Program-made: the position numbers and the translations under genes
The notes under the pieces: model-generated
Told to the model about the DNA's origin: nothing
Seen by the model: the letters and a program-made list of their open reading frames with translations, nothing else
Database searches by the model: none
Shown here: positions 10,861-25,300 of the stretch, one piece after another
How the letters are laid out: each line of letters opens with the position of its first letter
Numbering within the stretch: position 1 is the stretch's first letter
Assembly (NCBI GenBank): GCA_008973525.1
Contig: WACJ01000527.1
Span: 62,001-126,000 of the forward strand
DNA from: Stenopsyche tienmushanensis
Lineage: Eukaryota > Arthropoda > Insecta > Trichoptera > Stenopsychidae
DNA: 64,000 nucleotides
Direction of reading: 5' to 3'

Positions 10861-13800
10861 GTGAAATTATAGCGATTTTACGCAATTTCCCCTGTCATAA
10901 CAGAAAGTCCACGTGAATTAGCGCCAGAGCAAAGCGTGTTAACATCAATATTTACAATATCTACAGAAATTTTTATGATGTCGATATTTAGAAATCATCG
11001 TTTAAGTATCACAGAGCATAAGTTATAGCACTGCTTTCGAGCAAATAAAAAATATATCTCTATAGCTCACAACTAGTTCGCATTCAGGGTTCGAGGTTCG
11101 CTAAAAATCCGCATTCATTAACGATAATTGAACAGATTGAACCAAAATCTGATGGAAAAACGTCGAAGTTTATTCAATGGGAAGAGAATATATTTCATCA
11201 TGGCAATGCGATTAGATTTCTAGATTCAAACGAAGACAAATTAAGACTAGATATGCGAAGTAATGCCCAATAACGATCAATTTTATTCCTATTTTAAGAT
11301 AATGGAATAATTTGTAGTACATCTAAAATATGCCTTATTAACCACTGATGTAAACTATCTCCGTTATAAAATTATATAGATGATTTGACTATTTATAGTA
11401 TATGTGCTCCTTATAATGGAAATTTCATAAGGCTAAAAGAGAGCACAGCAAGTTAAAATTTTACGAACTTTTCACTCGGAGTGATTTGCTTCAGATCCTT
11501 TGATAAAATATTTACTCATGGAAACCGAAGCAGTTTATTGTTATTTTTGATCTATTTCGAGAGCGAACATTGTGACCTCTCAGAGAGATGTACTGAAGGA
11601 TACGCCTAAATAAATAAACATCAAAGTTCACATCCTTTTCAATTATGTATAGGCTCTGCCATATATTATCGGTTTCGACTGTGAGTCACTATTCAAATAG
11701 TGGCGGAAGCTCTCATTAAACCACGCAAACAGTTTACATTAGGCGCTGAGAATTCAATTTTTCTATTTCAAATCGATCCGAACTTTTCTTGGGGATGCTC
11801 AGGGGATGAATCCCATGGATTGTTTTAATTTTGTAAATCGCTTTGAGCACGGATACCCTGCTTATTTGTTATTATAAATTTAATTTGTGTAGGCAATTCT
11901 CGGAAAATCGCGGGCGAATTCATCATTAAATTATTTAACAAAGGCTTATTTTGGAGCGCAAATTTCTCTTCATTCAATGGGGAAAAAAATAAAAGAGCCT
12001 TCCAGTTTCTTCATTTCATCAATTTATCAAACAAATAAACGCTACGAAACGAATACCAGTTATTGTAATTAAATTCTTCTCCAGCATTCCAGAGATTATC
12101 AAACCCCCAAATGGACATATTTTTAAATCTAATGAATCTCAATTAAACCCAATGACATCGTCGGAGTATTTTTATCATATGACCCAAATCTTCAGCGACA
12201 CTTTTCAATTAATCTTGACATACTATTTGCGAATCTGTCTATCACCGAATCCTAATTCGTAGACCAAACAATGGATTCTATGGAACATTAGATCAGGGCT
12301 TCGAGCAACTAAAATAAGGTTTCTCGAGGGATTGACATAAATTGAACGAGGGATCTCGTAGAAATTCATCATCCCACGAGTCTTTATATATAGATTTATC
12401 TCCTTTAAAACTATTTTTTATGGGGGTGATTTCTCGCAAAGCCGTGGAGGATTTTTGAGAATCTGTCGGAAAAATGCTTGGAATAATTTTGACGTCTTAA
12501 ATGCGCGCATTAAATATCGATTAAAACTTATGGAATTACATAGTTTCGAAAATGTAATCTTATAAATAGTTTAAGTCGTAATTTGTTCAAAGTAATCTGA
12601 TAAAGCACAAAATATGGTTCTAAATTCAATGTCAATATAAATACATCCATGCCATTTAATTTATCAGTATCACTTTATTGCACATATGAGAGTTTTTTAA
12701 TGATCGAGCATAATTTCTTGGAAGGATGATAATAAACTACTCATAATGACTACGTTCATTTTGCTAATAGTAGGTTCCTCAAGTAAATGAAACTCAATAC
12801 CCTTTTATTATAAAGGGGATGCTAGTTAAGGGAAGAAACTGCTTAACGGCAAGTGCATCTCATACAATATATAAAAATAGAATTTTATTCCAATTTCTCG
12901 TAAATATTTAATACATTATAAAAAAATGTCTATATTAGTTTTTCATACTTTCATTTAAATATAAATTAAATGCAAGAGCACTAATAGCAAAATTCATCAA
13001 CTTTATCAAAGTTAAAATAAATTTTTGGGAGCATTGTTAAGACAATAATTTATATTCTATTCCAAATTTGGAAAAACCGTTATTTTTTTCGATCCGAACC
13101 AATAAAATACTCCTACTCCTAATATATTATATGGGTACCTTTGGGCGAACTTTTTTTGTGTTAATATTTGTATTTTTCATAATAACGACGCTTAATATGA
13201 TGATTTTGACTGCAATTACCCCTCTGAAAAGTTGCTATTACTTAATTTTACACGATTGCATTATAGTACTAATCGTAAAAAACGTAGTATCAGGTGTCCC
13301 GACAAAAGTGTGTTACATAAACCGATAATGTGCTATAAAATAATATACGTATAGCTGAAGCAAAATGATTCTGACAGGACTGTGTTCCGCAGCTATAATT
13401 TTTGCTGCATGCATGATTATCCCAAAATCCCAAAAAAGGATTGAAATTTTTTGCATTCAAAATATGAGCGCTCATGATTTCGCTGTAAATTAATTTTTGA
13501 TTATGTTATTTATGCAAACTTATCCGTAGAAAATGTCCTTGCGCGAGAATTGAATGTCTTTTCAGCAAATTTAATCCGGACTGTAAATATTTATTTTGCT
13601 CCGCATGTAACATGTGATTTAATTGCCACTCCGGCAAAGTTTCCCAAATAAAATGTTCGCAAATAATTTGCTTGATGTAAAAGTTGGCCCAAGTATATTC
13701 CGAATACTCCCTCATTAACTTCTTGAAATTTGATAGAAGTACGCCTGGAATTTTATATTTTGGGAGCCGAAAGAGAGAAAAAAAAATGAAAACACGTAAT

Positions 13801-16411
13801 GCGATAATGATGAGCGATTATGATGGATGATGACAAGCCTCAGGTTTGAGGAGACGGGATAATATTTTTCAAGAAAGGATGTGACAATGAAACTATGAAG
13901 AATTAAGATTTTTTTCGCAAGCCGCGAGAAGGTAATTTGTCATATTATACGAGAGCACAAAGGGATTTCAATGATCTTCAAAAATGTATGTAAACATTTT
14001 TAACATAATTACAAGATCTATTAACTTCACCATAAACATTAAGACATATTCCTTGATGAATTTAATTATTACTATATATGTTTAATTGGAAGTGTGAAAA
14101 GTTAACTGTTATGGTCCACATAAACTAATAGCATTTATTAAATGTTCAGCTAATAAAATTTCATTCTAAATAATCAGACATCAAATCCTTTATTTATGAA
14201 AAATTGTTTTACGTATTTTCATAAGGTCATAGTTGCGTTCTAATCAAATCATAAGCATTTTTTTAACCCCCGAAGGAGTAATATCCCAGGACTTGAGATA
14301 TCCCCTCTAATTATTCAAAAGAGCACTCTTGTACATTGAGACAAATAGAGACAGAGAGATAACGTAGCGCATTTCGGGAGACAGAGACGGAGAGCTTCGA
14401 AATTACGTGGTCTTGTATGCTATCAATAGTGGATTGTCTTACGCTGATAGGACCTGACTGAAAGTAATCGGTGTAAAGTGATTATGGCATCAACTTACCC
14501 CTCAAAAGGTTAATAGGGCACACTTGATGAAATTATCATATTTTATATACAATCAATTCATATTCCTATGATTTAAATGGATTTGATGGTTTTTACTGCA
14601 CATATTATGACCTGAGCAAATCCTGGCAATCTCATTGCTACTCGCTGCTCAAAATTATTGTTATTTCAAGCGGTGGACTTACTGCATGTACATAATTTTT
14701 GTATGACTCGGATTTTGAAGGGTGAAGATAAAATTTCAACGAATAGAACTGGACGACACATTCAGAAAATTGGATAACTTTTCAGCGTTCTGTATCCGAT
14801 TTTGCTCAATTTGGGTCTTCATCTTTCGAACTATTTCTGGCAAAATTGCTGTTGGTTTCGGGTCGCGTTTATTGAGTTTCATTTTTATGCTTGTAAACAA
14901 TGTAATAGGATGATATCCGACTAATCTGACCAATGAATTAATCCAATGGAATTGTGAAATACACGTTTGCCAAAAGCCCGTAATTAAATGACAACGCATA
15001 ATTTGAAGCAATCGAGCGCCTATTTGTGATAAACGAAATCGATTTCCGTGTATTCCATAATTAAGCGTGATTAATAAGTACTTAGTTATGTGTTCGCCGA
15101 TCGCAGCTTCATTAGCGTATTCAAATTAGATTCGTCAACTAATAATTCGCAATCAATTTCACCAACTATCGAACGGGAGCGCTTAGCTTTCAGAGTAAAG
15201 CGACTCATCTGGAATGATCCCGAATCGGTCCCGCAAAGCTTTTAAGTTCGCTCCAAAAAGAAAGAGATTTTTATTTTATTTACGGAACATCCTCGGAAGT
15301 GTGCCAAGGGGTAGTGATCCTGTCGTATAACTACAAATTGAATTTTTCACTTTCTCCCGCTACACAGCATCTTTTCGTTATCCTGAATTATGTTGTAAAT
15401 AAATATCTCACAGAGAATTTCTTGACCCTTTTCAACTTTCTGTTTTCCAAGTTGGCACACCCACTTCCTCACCCTTCAAATTGACAAGAAAATTGGATAC
15501 TTTTTAAATTTAATAAGGTATAATATTACATCCTTTGTAATGAGCCGGATTCATATTTTGCTTGCTTTCGTTCGTTTTTCCCGTTTGACAGCGACATCAC
15601 TTCTTTTTGGGGGGCGGAAATTTCAGCGAAAATATTAAATGAGGGCGATTCTTTTCCGATACCCGAAGCATCATATAAATTAATATCAGTTTATGGGACT
15701 TAACGAGATTCAGATATTGGAGACTTTCCGATTGCAGTATTTTTTTTTGCGACGCACATAGTTCAATTCTTTCATTAGGTAAAGAGGGGTCTCGACTAAT
15801 AAGACCGCCCTTTGAAATGGTATTCCAAAAGCCACTTAAAGATTTATTTCTTTTAAAGTCCCTTAATGGTTCCACCGTCTTTATGAGAAAGCTTTTTCGG
15901 AGGAGATGTTCCCGGACATTTATATTTAATTCAATATGGTTCTATATAATGATGCCGCGCCTGTCGAATATAATAACGCCATTTTTACCATAGCCGAGTC
16001 TGAATAAATCATTCCGAAATACCTGTGTAACCAACTTTGCATTTTTGAATGCAGACAATGGGCAAAGATCTTCACCATATTTACTCAAATACTTGACAAT
16101 TGATCTTTTATATCTCATAAATATGAAACGATTTTTAAATGACTTTATGGGGCCTTCCTCCAATCAAGTTCTCGTGTTACAGCTTTAGCCACGTCTATCA
16201 AAATTCTAGCCACCTTGTGTCGAAATTAGATGACATTTATTTGAAAATAATTAACATAAACTACTTATAGCCAAAAAATCAGCTTTGTATATACAATTAT
16301 TCAGGTTTCAAAAACTGTTATTAATGTCCACAACGTTGAAAGCTTGGTAGATTGTATAACTTCATTAGCTTATCTAATACAAATATAATAAATTCTTCAC
16401 GCCCTTATAAT
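10861..16411. other. Long AT-rich interval without recognised genes
   Basis: I find no convincing gene, RNA or complete mobile element in these 5.5 kb. Open frames are short (91-92 codons at most, at 14736-15011 and 15597-15875, minus strand) and have no recognisable motifs. The block around 15130-15260 is slightly GC-richer. The interval is consistent with intronic or intergenic sequence. Confidence 0.5.
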
Positions 16412-17282
16412 CAGAGCCGTAACTAGGGTATGATGCGTCCGTGGCAATAATCTAAATTGCGCCCCCTCCCCATTTTTTTCGTGATATCAAGAAATTGTTC
16501 ATTATTTGGATTTTTTCTATTGATCTGAAAATGATTTTTTTTATTTTGAATATGTGCAGGAGAAGAATACATGTACCTATAAAAGTATAAAATTAAAAAC
16601 CTAGTAGGCTTTTTATTTAAACTTTCCTATATTCTTGACAAATTTTATCCCAAAAAAGTAATTTATTTATGCGAAAACCTTAAAACTTTAGGTATATCCA
16701 ATCAAGAATATTATTGTGAAAAATCTCCCAAAAATTCAGTCAATTCATCAAAAACTTTTTAAGGCCCTTAACTTAGGTCGTTTTTGAAAATGCAGTTTCG
16801 AGATAATCTCATTTAACCCATTGACGCACAGTTACCGTCAAATACCGTCATGCGACTCTCAAACTTGACATCGATTATCTATCCAGTGGCTTTATCTACT
16901 TCTAGTCAATTTTCAGAGTAATGAGAATGAGAAGTACTTGTTTTCAACCTTTTTATTGTGACAGAAGATCTTGTTCAATTTTTCTTGTATTATATTTGGA
17001 TAAGGTAAGATTTGAAGTGCTGCGAAATATGATATGCAGACTTATCTGGCGCAATAAGCAAATATTATCTGCAAACGAAGACGCAGGGGATACGCAAAAT
17101 ACCGAAAATGACTCCATATTACTTCTATGTCAATTAAAGCGTTAATGCATTTAGAGTATAATAGTCAAGTAAAATAAAAACAACGTGTAACTCTCTCAAT
17201 CGAGTCGGTATCCTGCGTTTTGCGCCCCAAGCCCAGTTGCGCCCGTGGCAGGCGCCTGCTTTGCCACGCCCTAGTTACGGCC
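16412..17282. mobile_element. hAT-like element with 8-bp target duplication
   Basis: The left end CAGAGCCGTAACTAGGG is matched on the right, in inverse orientation, by GGCCGTAACTAGGG. Subterminal sequence on both sides carries GCGCCCC motifs. The flanks are CTTATAAT (16404-16411) and ATTATAAT (17283-17290), 7 of 8 identical, which fits hAT integration. The element is about 871 bp and has no recognisable transposase; a 74-codon open frame at 16921-17145 has no known motif. Elements opening CAG..CCGTAACTAGG are widespread in arthropod genomes. It is most likely a non-autonomous derivative. Confidence 0.75.
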
Positions 17283-17641
17283 ATTATAATAGACTCAATT
17301 AAATAAATCAATGTTTAAATGTGACTCAATTTATCCAGCGAATGTAATAAAATAACGCTCTACTTGTCCATTCAAAATGTTATAAGGTCACCGTATTTTG
17401 ATATCAATATGTATTTTATACTGTAATATTTCAGCTCGATCGTATCGAAGTAACATAAGCTTTCTCTACCATATCAATGTCTGGTACGATATTGAAAATT
17501 TCAATTTTCGCACACGGTCTGGCAATATTACATTCTATGTGTGGGATGTAAATTTATAGATACGTGGTCATCGTTTATGTACATTAAGATGGTTCATTGT
17601 GGTCTTTGAAAGTATTCGGAAGTAAATTTTCGGGTGTCAGA
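17283..17641. other. AT-rich DNA upstream of candidate exon
   Basis: Nothing is recognised here. Composition becomes more balanced towards 17600, where the candidate exon begins. Confidence 0.4.
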
Positions 17642-17720
17642 ATGCCGAAAGTGCGCGAAAGTAAACGGATTATTTTGTTTCAATGGCGGAGTTGCGTTCC
17701 CATTGTTTCAAATCTTGAGG
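17642..17720 (+). CDS. Candidate ATG-bearing exon with perfect GTAAGT donor
   Basis: An ATG at 17642 opens 26 codons plus one base (beginning MPKVRESKRIILFQW) and ends exactly at CTTGAGG followed by GTAAGTAAAT, a near-consensus donor. The next in-frame codon inside the intron would be a stop (TAA at 17725), so the frame closes just past the donor, as expected for a real exon boundary. The sequence before it, TTTTCGGGTGTCAG, could also serve as an acceptor, in which case the ATG is internal. I do not recognise the peptide. The call rests on signals only; a 79-nt open frame beside one good donor can arise by chance in a window this size. Confidence 0.25.
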
Positions 17721-20700
17721 GTAAGTAAATAAGGAAAGTTTAATTAAATTTAAAGTGCTCGAAAGCGATAGCCGCCCCGTTTTTGGGGACGAAAAATCCA
17801 CCACGATGAATTATTTCGGGTTCGGGAAAATGCTACATATTTGAAGGGCGTATAAATAAATATAAATTCGTATATCGGTGAGCCGCGGTTAAGTTACTAC
17901 GGGAAACAATTCCTACGGGATAGGGGTTGTCCCTTTTGTTTATTTCATCTTCATGTCTTTTTCGTTGCGAAGTATTTTCGACGACCAAATTACATTTGCA
18001 TATTTCGACCTGGATATTACTGATCGATGTGTGTGACATCGGGAGTTGAGAGCTTTTGAGCTTTTCTTGAGCTTTTTAATGAGAATTTCTGGCGGACAAG
18101 TAGTCTATTCAACTTAGAATGGTATGACATCTTTATAACTTAAAAACAACTATATTGATTCTTAAGAAAGAAACCAAGACATAATTTATATAACGAATCG
18201 ATACAAATATTTGTTGAACCGTAATGCTGTAAGTATCTGAAGAAAGTACATTAGAAGATATTATACTAAAATTTTTACTATTATATTTAGTTTATACAAG
18301 AGTCATCTAGAAAGTAAGGTTACAAGGACTCCTGAGGTCAGGAGATTGCCCAGAGGGGTCACAAAAGATAAATAATCTCTACAATAATTAAGCATTAGAG
18401 AATTTCAATCTGAAAATAATTATTGCTTTATCAATCATTGATCATTAGAAATTAAAAAGCCTTTGATTAAGTCATCATTTAACGCTTCCAAAGCACGAAT
18501 AGCATAAACATTTTAATTAATTATATTTGAACGTAATCTTTAACGTAATTTTATATCAAGTCGTATGTCGAGAAACACCTATCTAGTTGAATAAATCGTA
18601 CTGAGTAATATATCATAAAAAGCTTATCTCAAAACTCTCTGGTGGCTTTGAAAATAATCTCTTTCTGAAGCATCCTCAAAAATATGGCACCCCACATGTG
18701 CAATGCTGAAACGCCGCTCGAATCAATATTTCGCAATGTACACACATATATTTATATCCTTTTCCAACTTAAAAATATTTTTCTTATCATCCGAGATGAA
18801 TAATTTATTTTGTCACTTATTTTTGTTAAGTCTTTCCCCAATAAGAAGCGGTCGGTATCCGCCCAAAGACTCTAAATCAAAAAGGATGCGCATTTTTACG
18901 AAGTAAGGATCAATCAAAATCGACCCTCACCATTGGGATAAAATCGGAAAAATAGAGACCAAGGAAATATTATAAATATTTATCGTTTTCTTGTCTTGTT
19001 TTCTTCCTTGATACAGACTTGATACAAATATTCGCATCGTGATAAGTCGTCTAATTTTTCACGAATTCTCCAGGGATTGATGTGACTTTTGTTATTATTT
19101 TTTACCTTAAAGACGCCATGATATCATTCAATAATAACTCGATTAGTGCGAATAACATTAAAATATAGTATTCATATTCATATTTTTTTGAAATTGACCA
19201 TACATTTCCTATGCAGCTCTGTTATTTGTCTATTAGCGACAGCTTCCTCATAACGTAATTTATCTTGAAATATGATGTATCATCTTAAATCTTTCAAGCC
19301 ATTCATTATATGATATAAAAATATCTCTAAATCTTATATTTTTTCAAAATTTTATGCTTGGGCTTACAAAAAAGATCATATGATGATTGTAATTAAGGAT
19401 ATTTTTTTGTGGATTAAAATTTAAATAATACGCATATTGATTATACAAATGTAAATCATAATTATATTGTATGTTAATGATTGCTATTTAAAGTGTTCAA
19501 ATTTTGGATGTCAAATGATGAATTTTGATCTATTGGCTGAGGCATATCATTGGATCAATAACTATTGTAATCAACTTTAGAAAAATAACATGCTAAAATG
19601 TGAGACCATAACGTAATATGAGTGTTTGAAAATAGTTTTTAACTATGCTATTAATTATGAAAGGTAAATTCCAAGTATTTCAGTAGAACCGTATTACTTA
19701 TCCGCGCGTAAAATAATAATGATGTACGTATTTTCATAGTAAATAATTATCCAAATACGTCAAAAACGAATATTTTTCTGTGTATTTGTATTAGAAATTG
19801 ACAAAAAGCATATAGAGTCATCAGGTCTGTGTTTTCAGTTCTAGGTCGTGTGTCCTTTGTTCTGTTTTCTCTGGTTTTCTTTGTTTGTTCCACACGAAAT
19901 AGGACAAACAATTCGATGTATGTATTTATATTGGCAATTCACGCTTTTATTGAATTGCTTTCTTTATACAGACAAAGCGATCGCTCATATAGAACAGGTG
20001 TGGGGGGATGAAAAATATTGAAAACATCCCCATTGTGCGTCGGATACAGCGACCTATTGTTTAATGCGTCACTTAAATTAATTGCCAAAACTACGAGTGC
20101 GTCCTTGTGCGAAACACAGATAGAGTAGCTTTTGAGGAGATGTTTCATTTCTATAGGGCGACGCAAGTCGGACCCTTAGGAGTTGAAGGACTCCTAACAA
20201 GATGAAAGATAAAGAGCCTCTGCCCGTTTTGGCCACAGTTGACGCCCGCTCAAAGGAGGTTTTATGACCATAAAGTAATTTGAGGCTCGGTTTGATCGAT
20301 AACCATTTTATTTGTCCGCTCCATTCATGTGTTAAAGTGAATTCACTGATTAAATAGTGGAATCCGAAACTATTTCTTAAGTCCCATTCAACGGCTCACA
20401 ACTGTTGTTCTTTGATTTGCAAAATGTAGATTTATCGATGCAAGTGATTAATCATCGTCGCTTTTGCGTCCAAAAGTTACAGCAAATCTCCCTATATAAT
20501 TTTATATATAATTCTGAATAATTTTATTGAGATATTCAAATACTTTCGTTTATTTTACATATTACATATTTGCAAGTGAGAATTGTTATCACGTCGAACA
20601 TTATTTTGACGAGATGCTATGAAAAGCAAGGACCTGTTCAGATCATGATTTGAAACGCAGCAATTACTTATGGTTGCTCTATGCTTAACGTTGGTACTTA

Positions 20701-21037
20701 TGGTTGGTCTCACGTAACATCCTGAATATGAAGTCGACTTATTAAAAATGAACGAAAAACATGTTTATACATTCATTAAAAAGTATGTTTAGATTTAAAA
20801 ACTAGGAATTTCAATATGATGCAAGTCGAATGGCTAAATAATTTAAAGTTTTGACAGGACACGATGTAGTTCGTTATTTAGTTATCAGCAAAGCTCAATT
20901 TCATCGGAGAGAACTCTAAAACTTTTGAAGGGAAAGTTATGCTACCTGAAGATGAAACACCCGAGGAAATATTGTACAATGGAATTACGATATTGTACGA
21001 ATATAAAAAAAACAAATTTGACACAATCGATTGAATA
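17721..21037. other. AT-rich interval without recognised genes
   Basis: The segment at 17760-17850 is GC-richer. A short motif at 18309 (TCATCTAGAAAGTAAGGTT) looks like a mariner terminus but has no partner nearby. A 7-bp hairpin TAGGAGT/ACTCCTA lies at about 20177-20197. No supported gene is seen. Confidence 0.45.
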
Positions 21038-21493
21038 TCATGGTATCATATTGCCATGATGTCTACTTGAAGGCGATTCAAAAATCCAATTAATATACAT
21101 TGCAATTAGATAATTAATAGCAGGAGTACAACAATTTGAAAATAGGTCTAAATTGCTGATAAAAATCGCATTTTTCTGGGTATTTGTCGAATATATTTCA
21201 TCTTCATGGTGCGTAAGTATTTTTATAGGCATTCTGGAATTATTTTCCTGTATTATTTCACATCTCCTGTATCTGTTCAATAACATTAGCAACATGATTA
21301 AATTTTGAGCGTGGATAATTAATAACAACCCACATAAAAATGTAAAAAAAATATTAATACTATACACAATAACATTTTTGCATATTGGCTTCAGAAACGA
21401 TATAAAATCGTCGATGCATTTTGGATCTTGTTTTTTATTCCCATAGAAAGTATTTTGAAAGGATCTAAAATAGTAATAGTATGATAAAGGCAA
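21038..21493 (-). other. Longest open frame (151 codons), coding status unclear
   Basis: This is the longest open frame in the window. It has an internal hydrophobic stretch of about 30 residues (residues ~40-72, including FFTFLCGLLLIIHAQNL) and a second shorter one near the C-terminus (CCTPAINYLIAMYINWIF), with a charged segment between them. I recognise no family. It has no GC bias at third positions, no clear splice sites and no supporting neighbour. An AT-rich run without stop codons is as likely as a membrane-protein exon or an old insertion. Confidence 0.15.
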
Positions 21494-21939
21494 GTACTGT
21501 GAGCAAACTACAATAGACGAAGCAAAACTTCCTATCCTAGATTCAAAATAATATTTTTCACATCGATAAACATGAGAATGATATCATATTCACTTTGTTC
21601 TGAATAAAGCCTTATTTATTGCAAATTTGTATTCAATTTCAATCATCACTTATTTTTTAAATTCAACCAAATGGTTAATATTTTAAAGTGCACAAAATTA
21701 TCCCTTTTTACACAAGAACATTGATTCTACGTTTATCTTCCAACTTGAAAACATTGTTGAACATTGAAAATTATTTTTTTTATCATAGACGAAAAAGACT
21801 TGCCCTAATGAGTTCAAGTAATACTCGCATGATTTGATGAAGATCTTGGATTGTATTTGACTCACAATCATGATATAAGATGACATCATACATTTCAGTT
21901 GCTTAAAGGCACAAACCCGGTACTTATTTTTAATTGTGT
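21494..21939. other. AT-rich DNA, nothing recognised
   Basis: No supportable feature is present. Confidence 0.45.
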
Positions 21940-22360
21940 TTTAAATGACGTCGCCTGCACCCTCTTACATGTCATCCCGGACAATGGTGTTTAATCTTCC
22001 CATCGTGATGGAGGCGCCATTGTTAAGAAAAAAAGCCATCGTACCTCTGTCAGTCTTGTTCATTGACAGCCCATAGAGACGATGGTAATTCGAACCGGTT
22101 CATTATTGTCATGGGGGGAGGAAAATATACCTCGATAAGTAAATACATTTTCTATTTCTCGAATAGGGAGCGTATTTTATCTAAATGAAAGCTCCTCGAG
22201 CGCCGTACTTAAACCCATCGAGCTTTAAGCTCGTCGCTCTTTATTGTAGTGGCGATGATGGCTAAACGACTCTTGTCCTCTGATATTGTCCTGTAAATGG
22301 GTCAAGTGTTGAGTTCTCATGCTGCGACGGCGAGGTCCAAAGCTGAGTTTGAAATTCTTA
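21940..22360. promoter_or_regulatory. GC-richer block with several inverted repeats, possible regulatory DNA
   Basis: Composition is more balanced than in the flanks. Several short dyads are present. CCATCGT (22037) pairs with ACGATGG (22079), enclosing CTGTCA and TGACAG, which also pair. CGAGCTTTAAGCTCG at about 22219 is a perfect 15-nt hairpin. No open frame fits. A conserved non-coding or enhancer role is a guess from composition and structure alone. Confidence 0.2.
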
Positions 22361-25300
22361 AAGGAAGTGCATTTTTAATGCAGTTAAATTAAGCGAATTT
22401 ATTATAATTGGACGCAAATGAGCGCTTGTGCATTGAGATAAAATTAGATGCACCAGAAATTCAGCCATACATATACAATTTAAGCACACTTTTAGAATTC
22501 ACTAAACACTGCGCAATAAATTCGCAAAATTCGATTATACATAGTTTGATAATTCGGCGCTTAAAGTTATCCGACGACAAACTTCATCTCCAATAGAATC
22601 GGATGAATCAATGGAGCGAATAACGCTATTAAAATAATATTTCGTCTGCTATACATTTTGTAAGCCCTTTGATTGTCTATGAATTTACAAAAACCTGAAC
22701 AAAAAACAAATCAAATTCGTTCAACATTGGACGAGTCCCGAGGGCAACTTGAACGCGTTCGTATATGCCCTTAAATTTTAATAACGGCCCCCCGAAGAAA
22801 GTTTTATGAAATATCGATTTGCGGATGGTTTTTATGCAAAATATATGTGCATAAATGGAAACTTTATTGCTTCCAGAAAAGTTGGTAAAAAGGCTTTATT
22901 CGGGTCACAAGTGTATGACGTAGGCAAAGTTTCCACGTCGGTCGATAAGGCTCTCCGGCCTGGAACACAGACCATGGACTTATCGTTGTTATATCCATTT
23001 TGATTAAAAAATAATTACCTCTTAAAACCATCTGATTAATTGAAAACGATAACGACGCATTACGTAATGAGTTTGAGGACCTTTTGTATTGCCACTTTAT
23101 GTATACAAAGAGCGGATAGACTTTTGAGGAGTACTTTATGTGCTTTTTAACACAAGTTTTACACTATAATAATACAATAATTGATCAGATTGTGCTACAC
23201 ATCAAACTAATCGTCCAGTGGTGGCACTTTTTTGACGCTTCTTTTTGAAGGTATTTTTTTTGACCTAACTGAATAAACATACAACTGCGAAATTTTTACC
23301 ACATATTTATTCATATTTTAAGTAAATTTTATAATTTTTTCAGATTGAAATCATTTCTTATTGCTGAAATACACAGCAACTTAGAGACCCATCATCGAAA
23401 AAAGTCTTTTTCGGTTGCCACACGATTGCGGGCATTTTGCTTATTAGAAATAAATAATTTAAATGGTATTTTAAACTATAGAGTATTACTTAGTTTTTAT
23501 GTTAGAATTATTAAAAAATATTAAAAGGTAAATTTTTGGCATCTTGTTGAACATTTTTTTGTGAATTTTGGTCTTATTTCACGACTTCTTTTACATGAAA
23601 ATAATAAATTTCTTGATCAATCGGAATTATCCTAGTTTGCAAAGTGTCTATATATTTACTGAATAAGTTAATAAAATTTCAAAGAAATTCATTCAATAAA
23701 TTTTGAAGTGTCTTTGCAACCGATTTGAAAAATGCAGTTTTGAGAAAAACGCGTTTTAAGATTCCAATTCGTTTTTCACCAAGAAAAAATTGAATAACAT
23801 TTAATCTACTATGTCTATTCTATAAAGTAAATCTTCAGTTTCTTTATAAAAATCTTACAAAGCCGATTGTTGTTCTCTGATATCAGTTTTAGCTCTTTTA
23901 GCGAAGTCATTCGGAGCGATAAATACGCGCTTTATTATAATGTTGAGTGTAAGTTCAAGTTACAATTTCACATCTTATTGTAACCAAAACTTTCAAAATG
24001 CAATTAAATCCTTAATTGAAGATAATTACGATAAGAAAAATTGCTATTTCAATGATCTTTGTATCATAATGAAGTTATATAGGAGCAAAGTCCACATTTG
24101 TGCTCCTAAACATCTAATCAACAGTTCATCCCGTGATAAATATTTATAGACTGGTTCAATGCTTCTTTTGAACTTCTGCAGTCAAAGATGGCTTATGGTG
24201 GTGGATGAATAGGATTTAACATATTATAATATATTTGTAAAATGTCTGTAATTGAATTAGATCACGTTTTCGTCGATGGTTGTGAACCTCCTATTCAAAC
24301 AAGACATATAAAAGTCGATGCAGCGTCTGACGTCACTATATGCTTCGGGGTTTTGCTATGTTTGTTGAGTTTTCGTCACGTATGTGAAAATTTAGTTATA
24401 CCACCATTTTTTCCATCCACACATTCGGTGGAAGTAATTGAATTTATTCGGAACTCAAGCAGAAAAGTTCAAGGCATACCAAACGATCGGCTCGCCCTTT
24501 AAATGATCAAAATGTGTGAATTTGAGCAAACTTTTCAACGATGCTACTTATAAACGAGGGAAATATTATTTCAAGAAAATAGATAACACTTGGGAGAGAA
24601 CAATGATGATGTTTTCACATTAAATATATTATAAAAGAGCGAGCTTACTCGATTTTTCGCCGGACTATAAAGTTGGAATGAAAGTTTTGCTTCAGTTTTA
24701 TGAAGGGAAAATATTTTATATAAGCATTTTAAGTAATTTAAAGCTTACAAACTTAATGCTTGATATGGTCGCTTTTGACCTAGATGATGACGTTGAGTCC
24801 GGTCATAAATGCATAACATTTTGCACAATTATTTGGAACACTTTTTTTATTAGAGCATTTGGGTCTCATCTGCGGCTCCAATTATGACCAGCATAAGTCC
24901 TTGTATTTATGATCACTTGCTGCTTCAAATGATTGACGTTCTTTTTTAATCTTGCTGCCAGCACAAGTTTAAATATTAATGAAATCAATTTTTTTTTTAA
25001 TTTTAAAAATTGGGTTTATTAACGTTTGAATTGAAGAAGCGTGGGATGTGTCTTAATTAAAAAGCATTTATATGAGAGCTCATTGTGGTCGTTTACGTAT
25101 GTTTTTTTTTTTCTTTCAATTTTCTGTTACACGTTAATTGAAAAATAATCCAGAAAAATGTTTGGGATCATCCAGGATTATTTTGCTGTACGAATCACAT
25201 TTGAAACGAGCTAATAAAAACATGGCGTTAATCTTTAATAAAGTCTGTGAGATGACTATAGAAATGTGTATTTATAATGAATATTTTTGAATTGGATGGA

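Noticed and set aside
13290..13330. CAGGTGTCCCGACAAAAGTG as a possible TIR
   Set aside because: No matching inverted end found in the surrounding few kilobases.
18305..18345. Mariner-like terminus TCATCTAGAAAGTAAGGTT
   Set aside because: No inverted partner and no transposase nearby; too little to annotate as an element.
22085..22105. B-box-like GGTTCGAATTACC on the minus strand
   Set aside because: No A box or cloverleaf fold in the preceding 80 nt of the minus strand.
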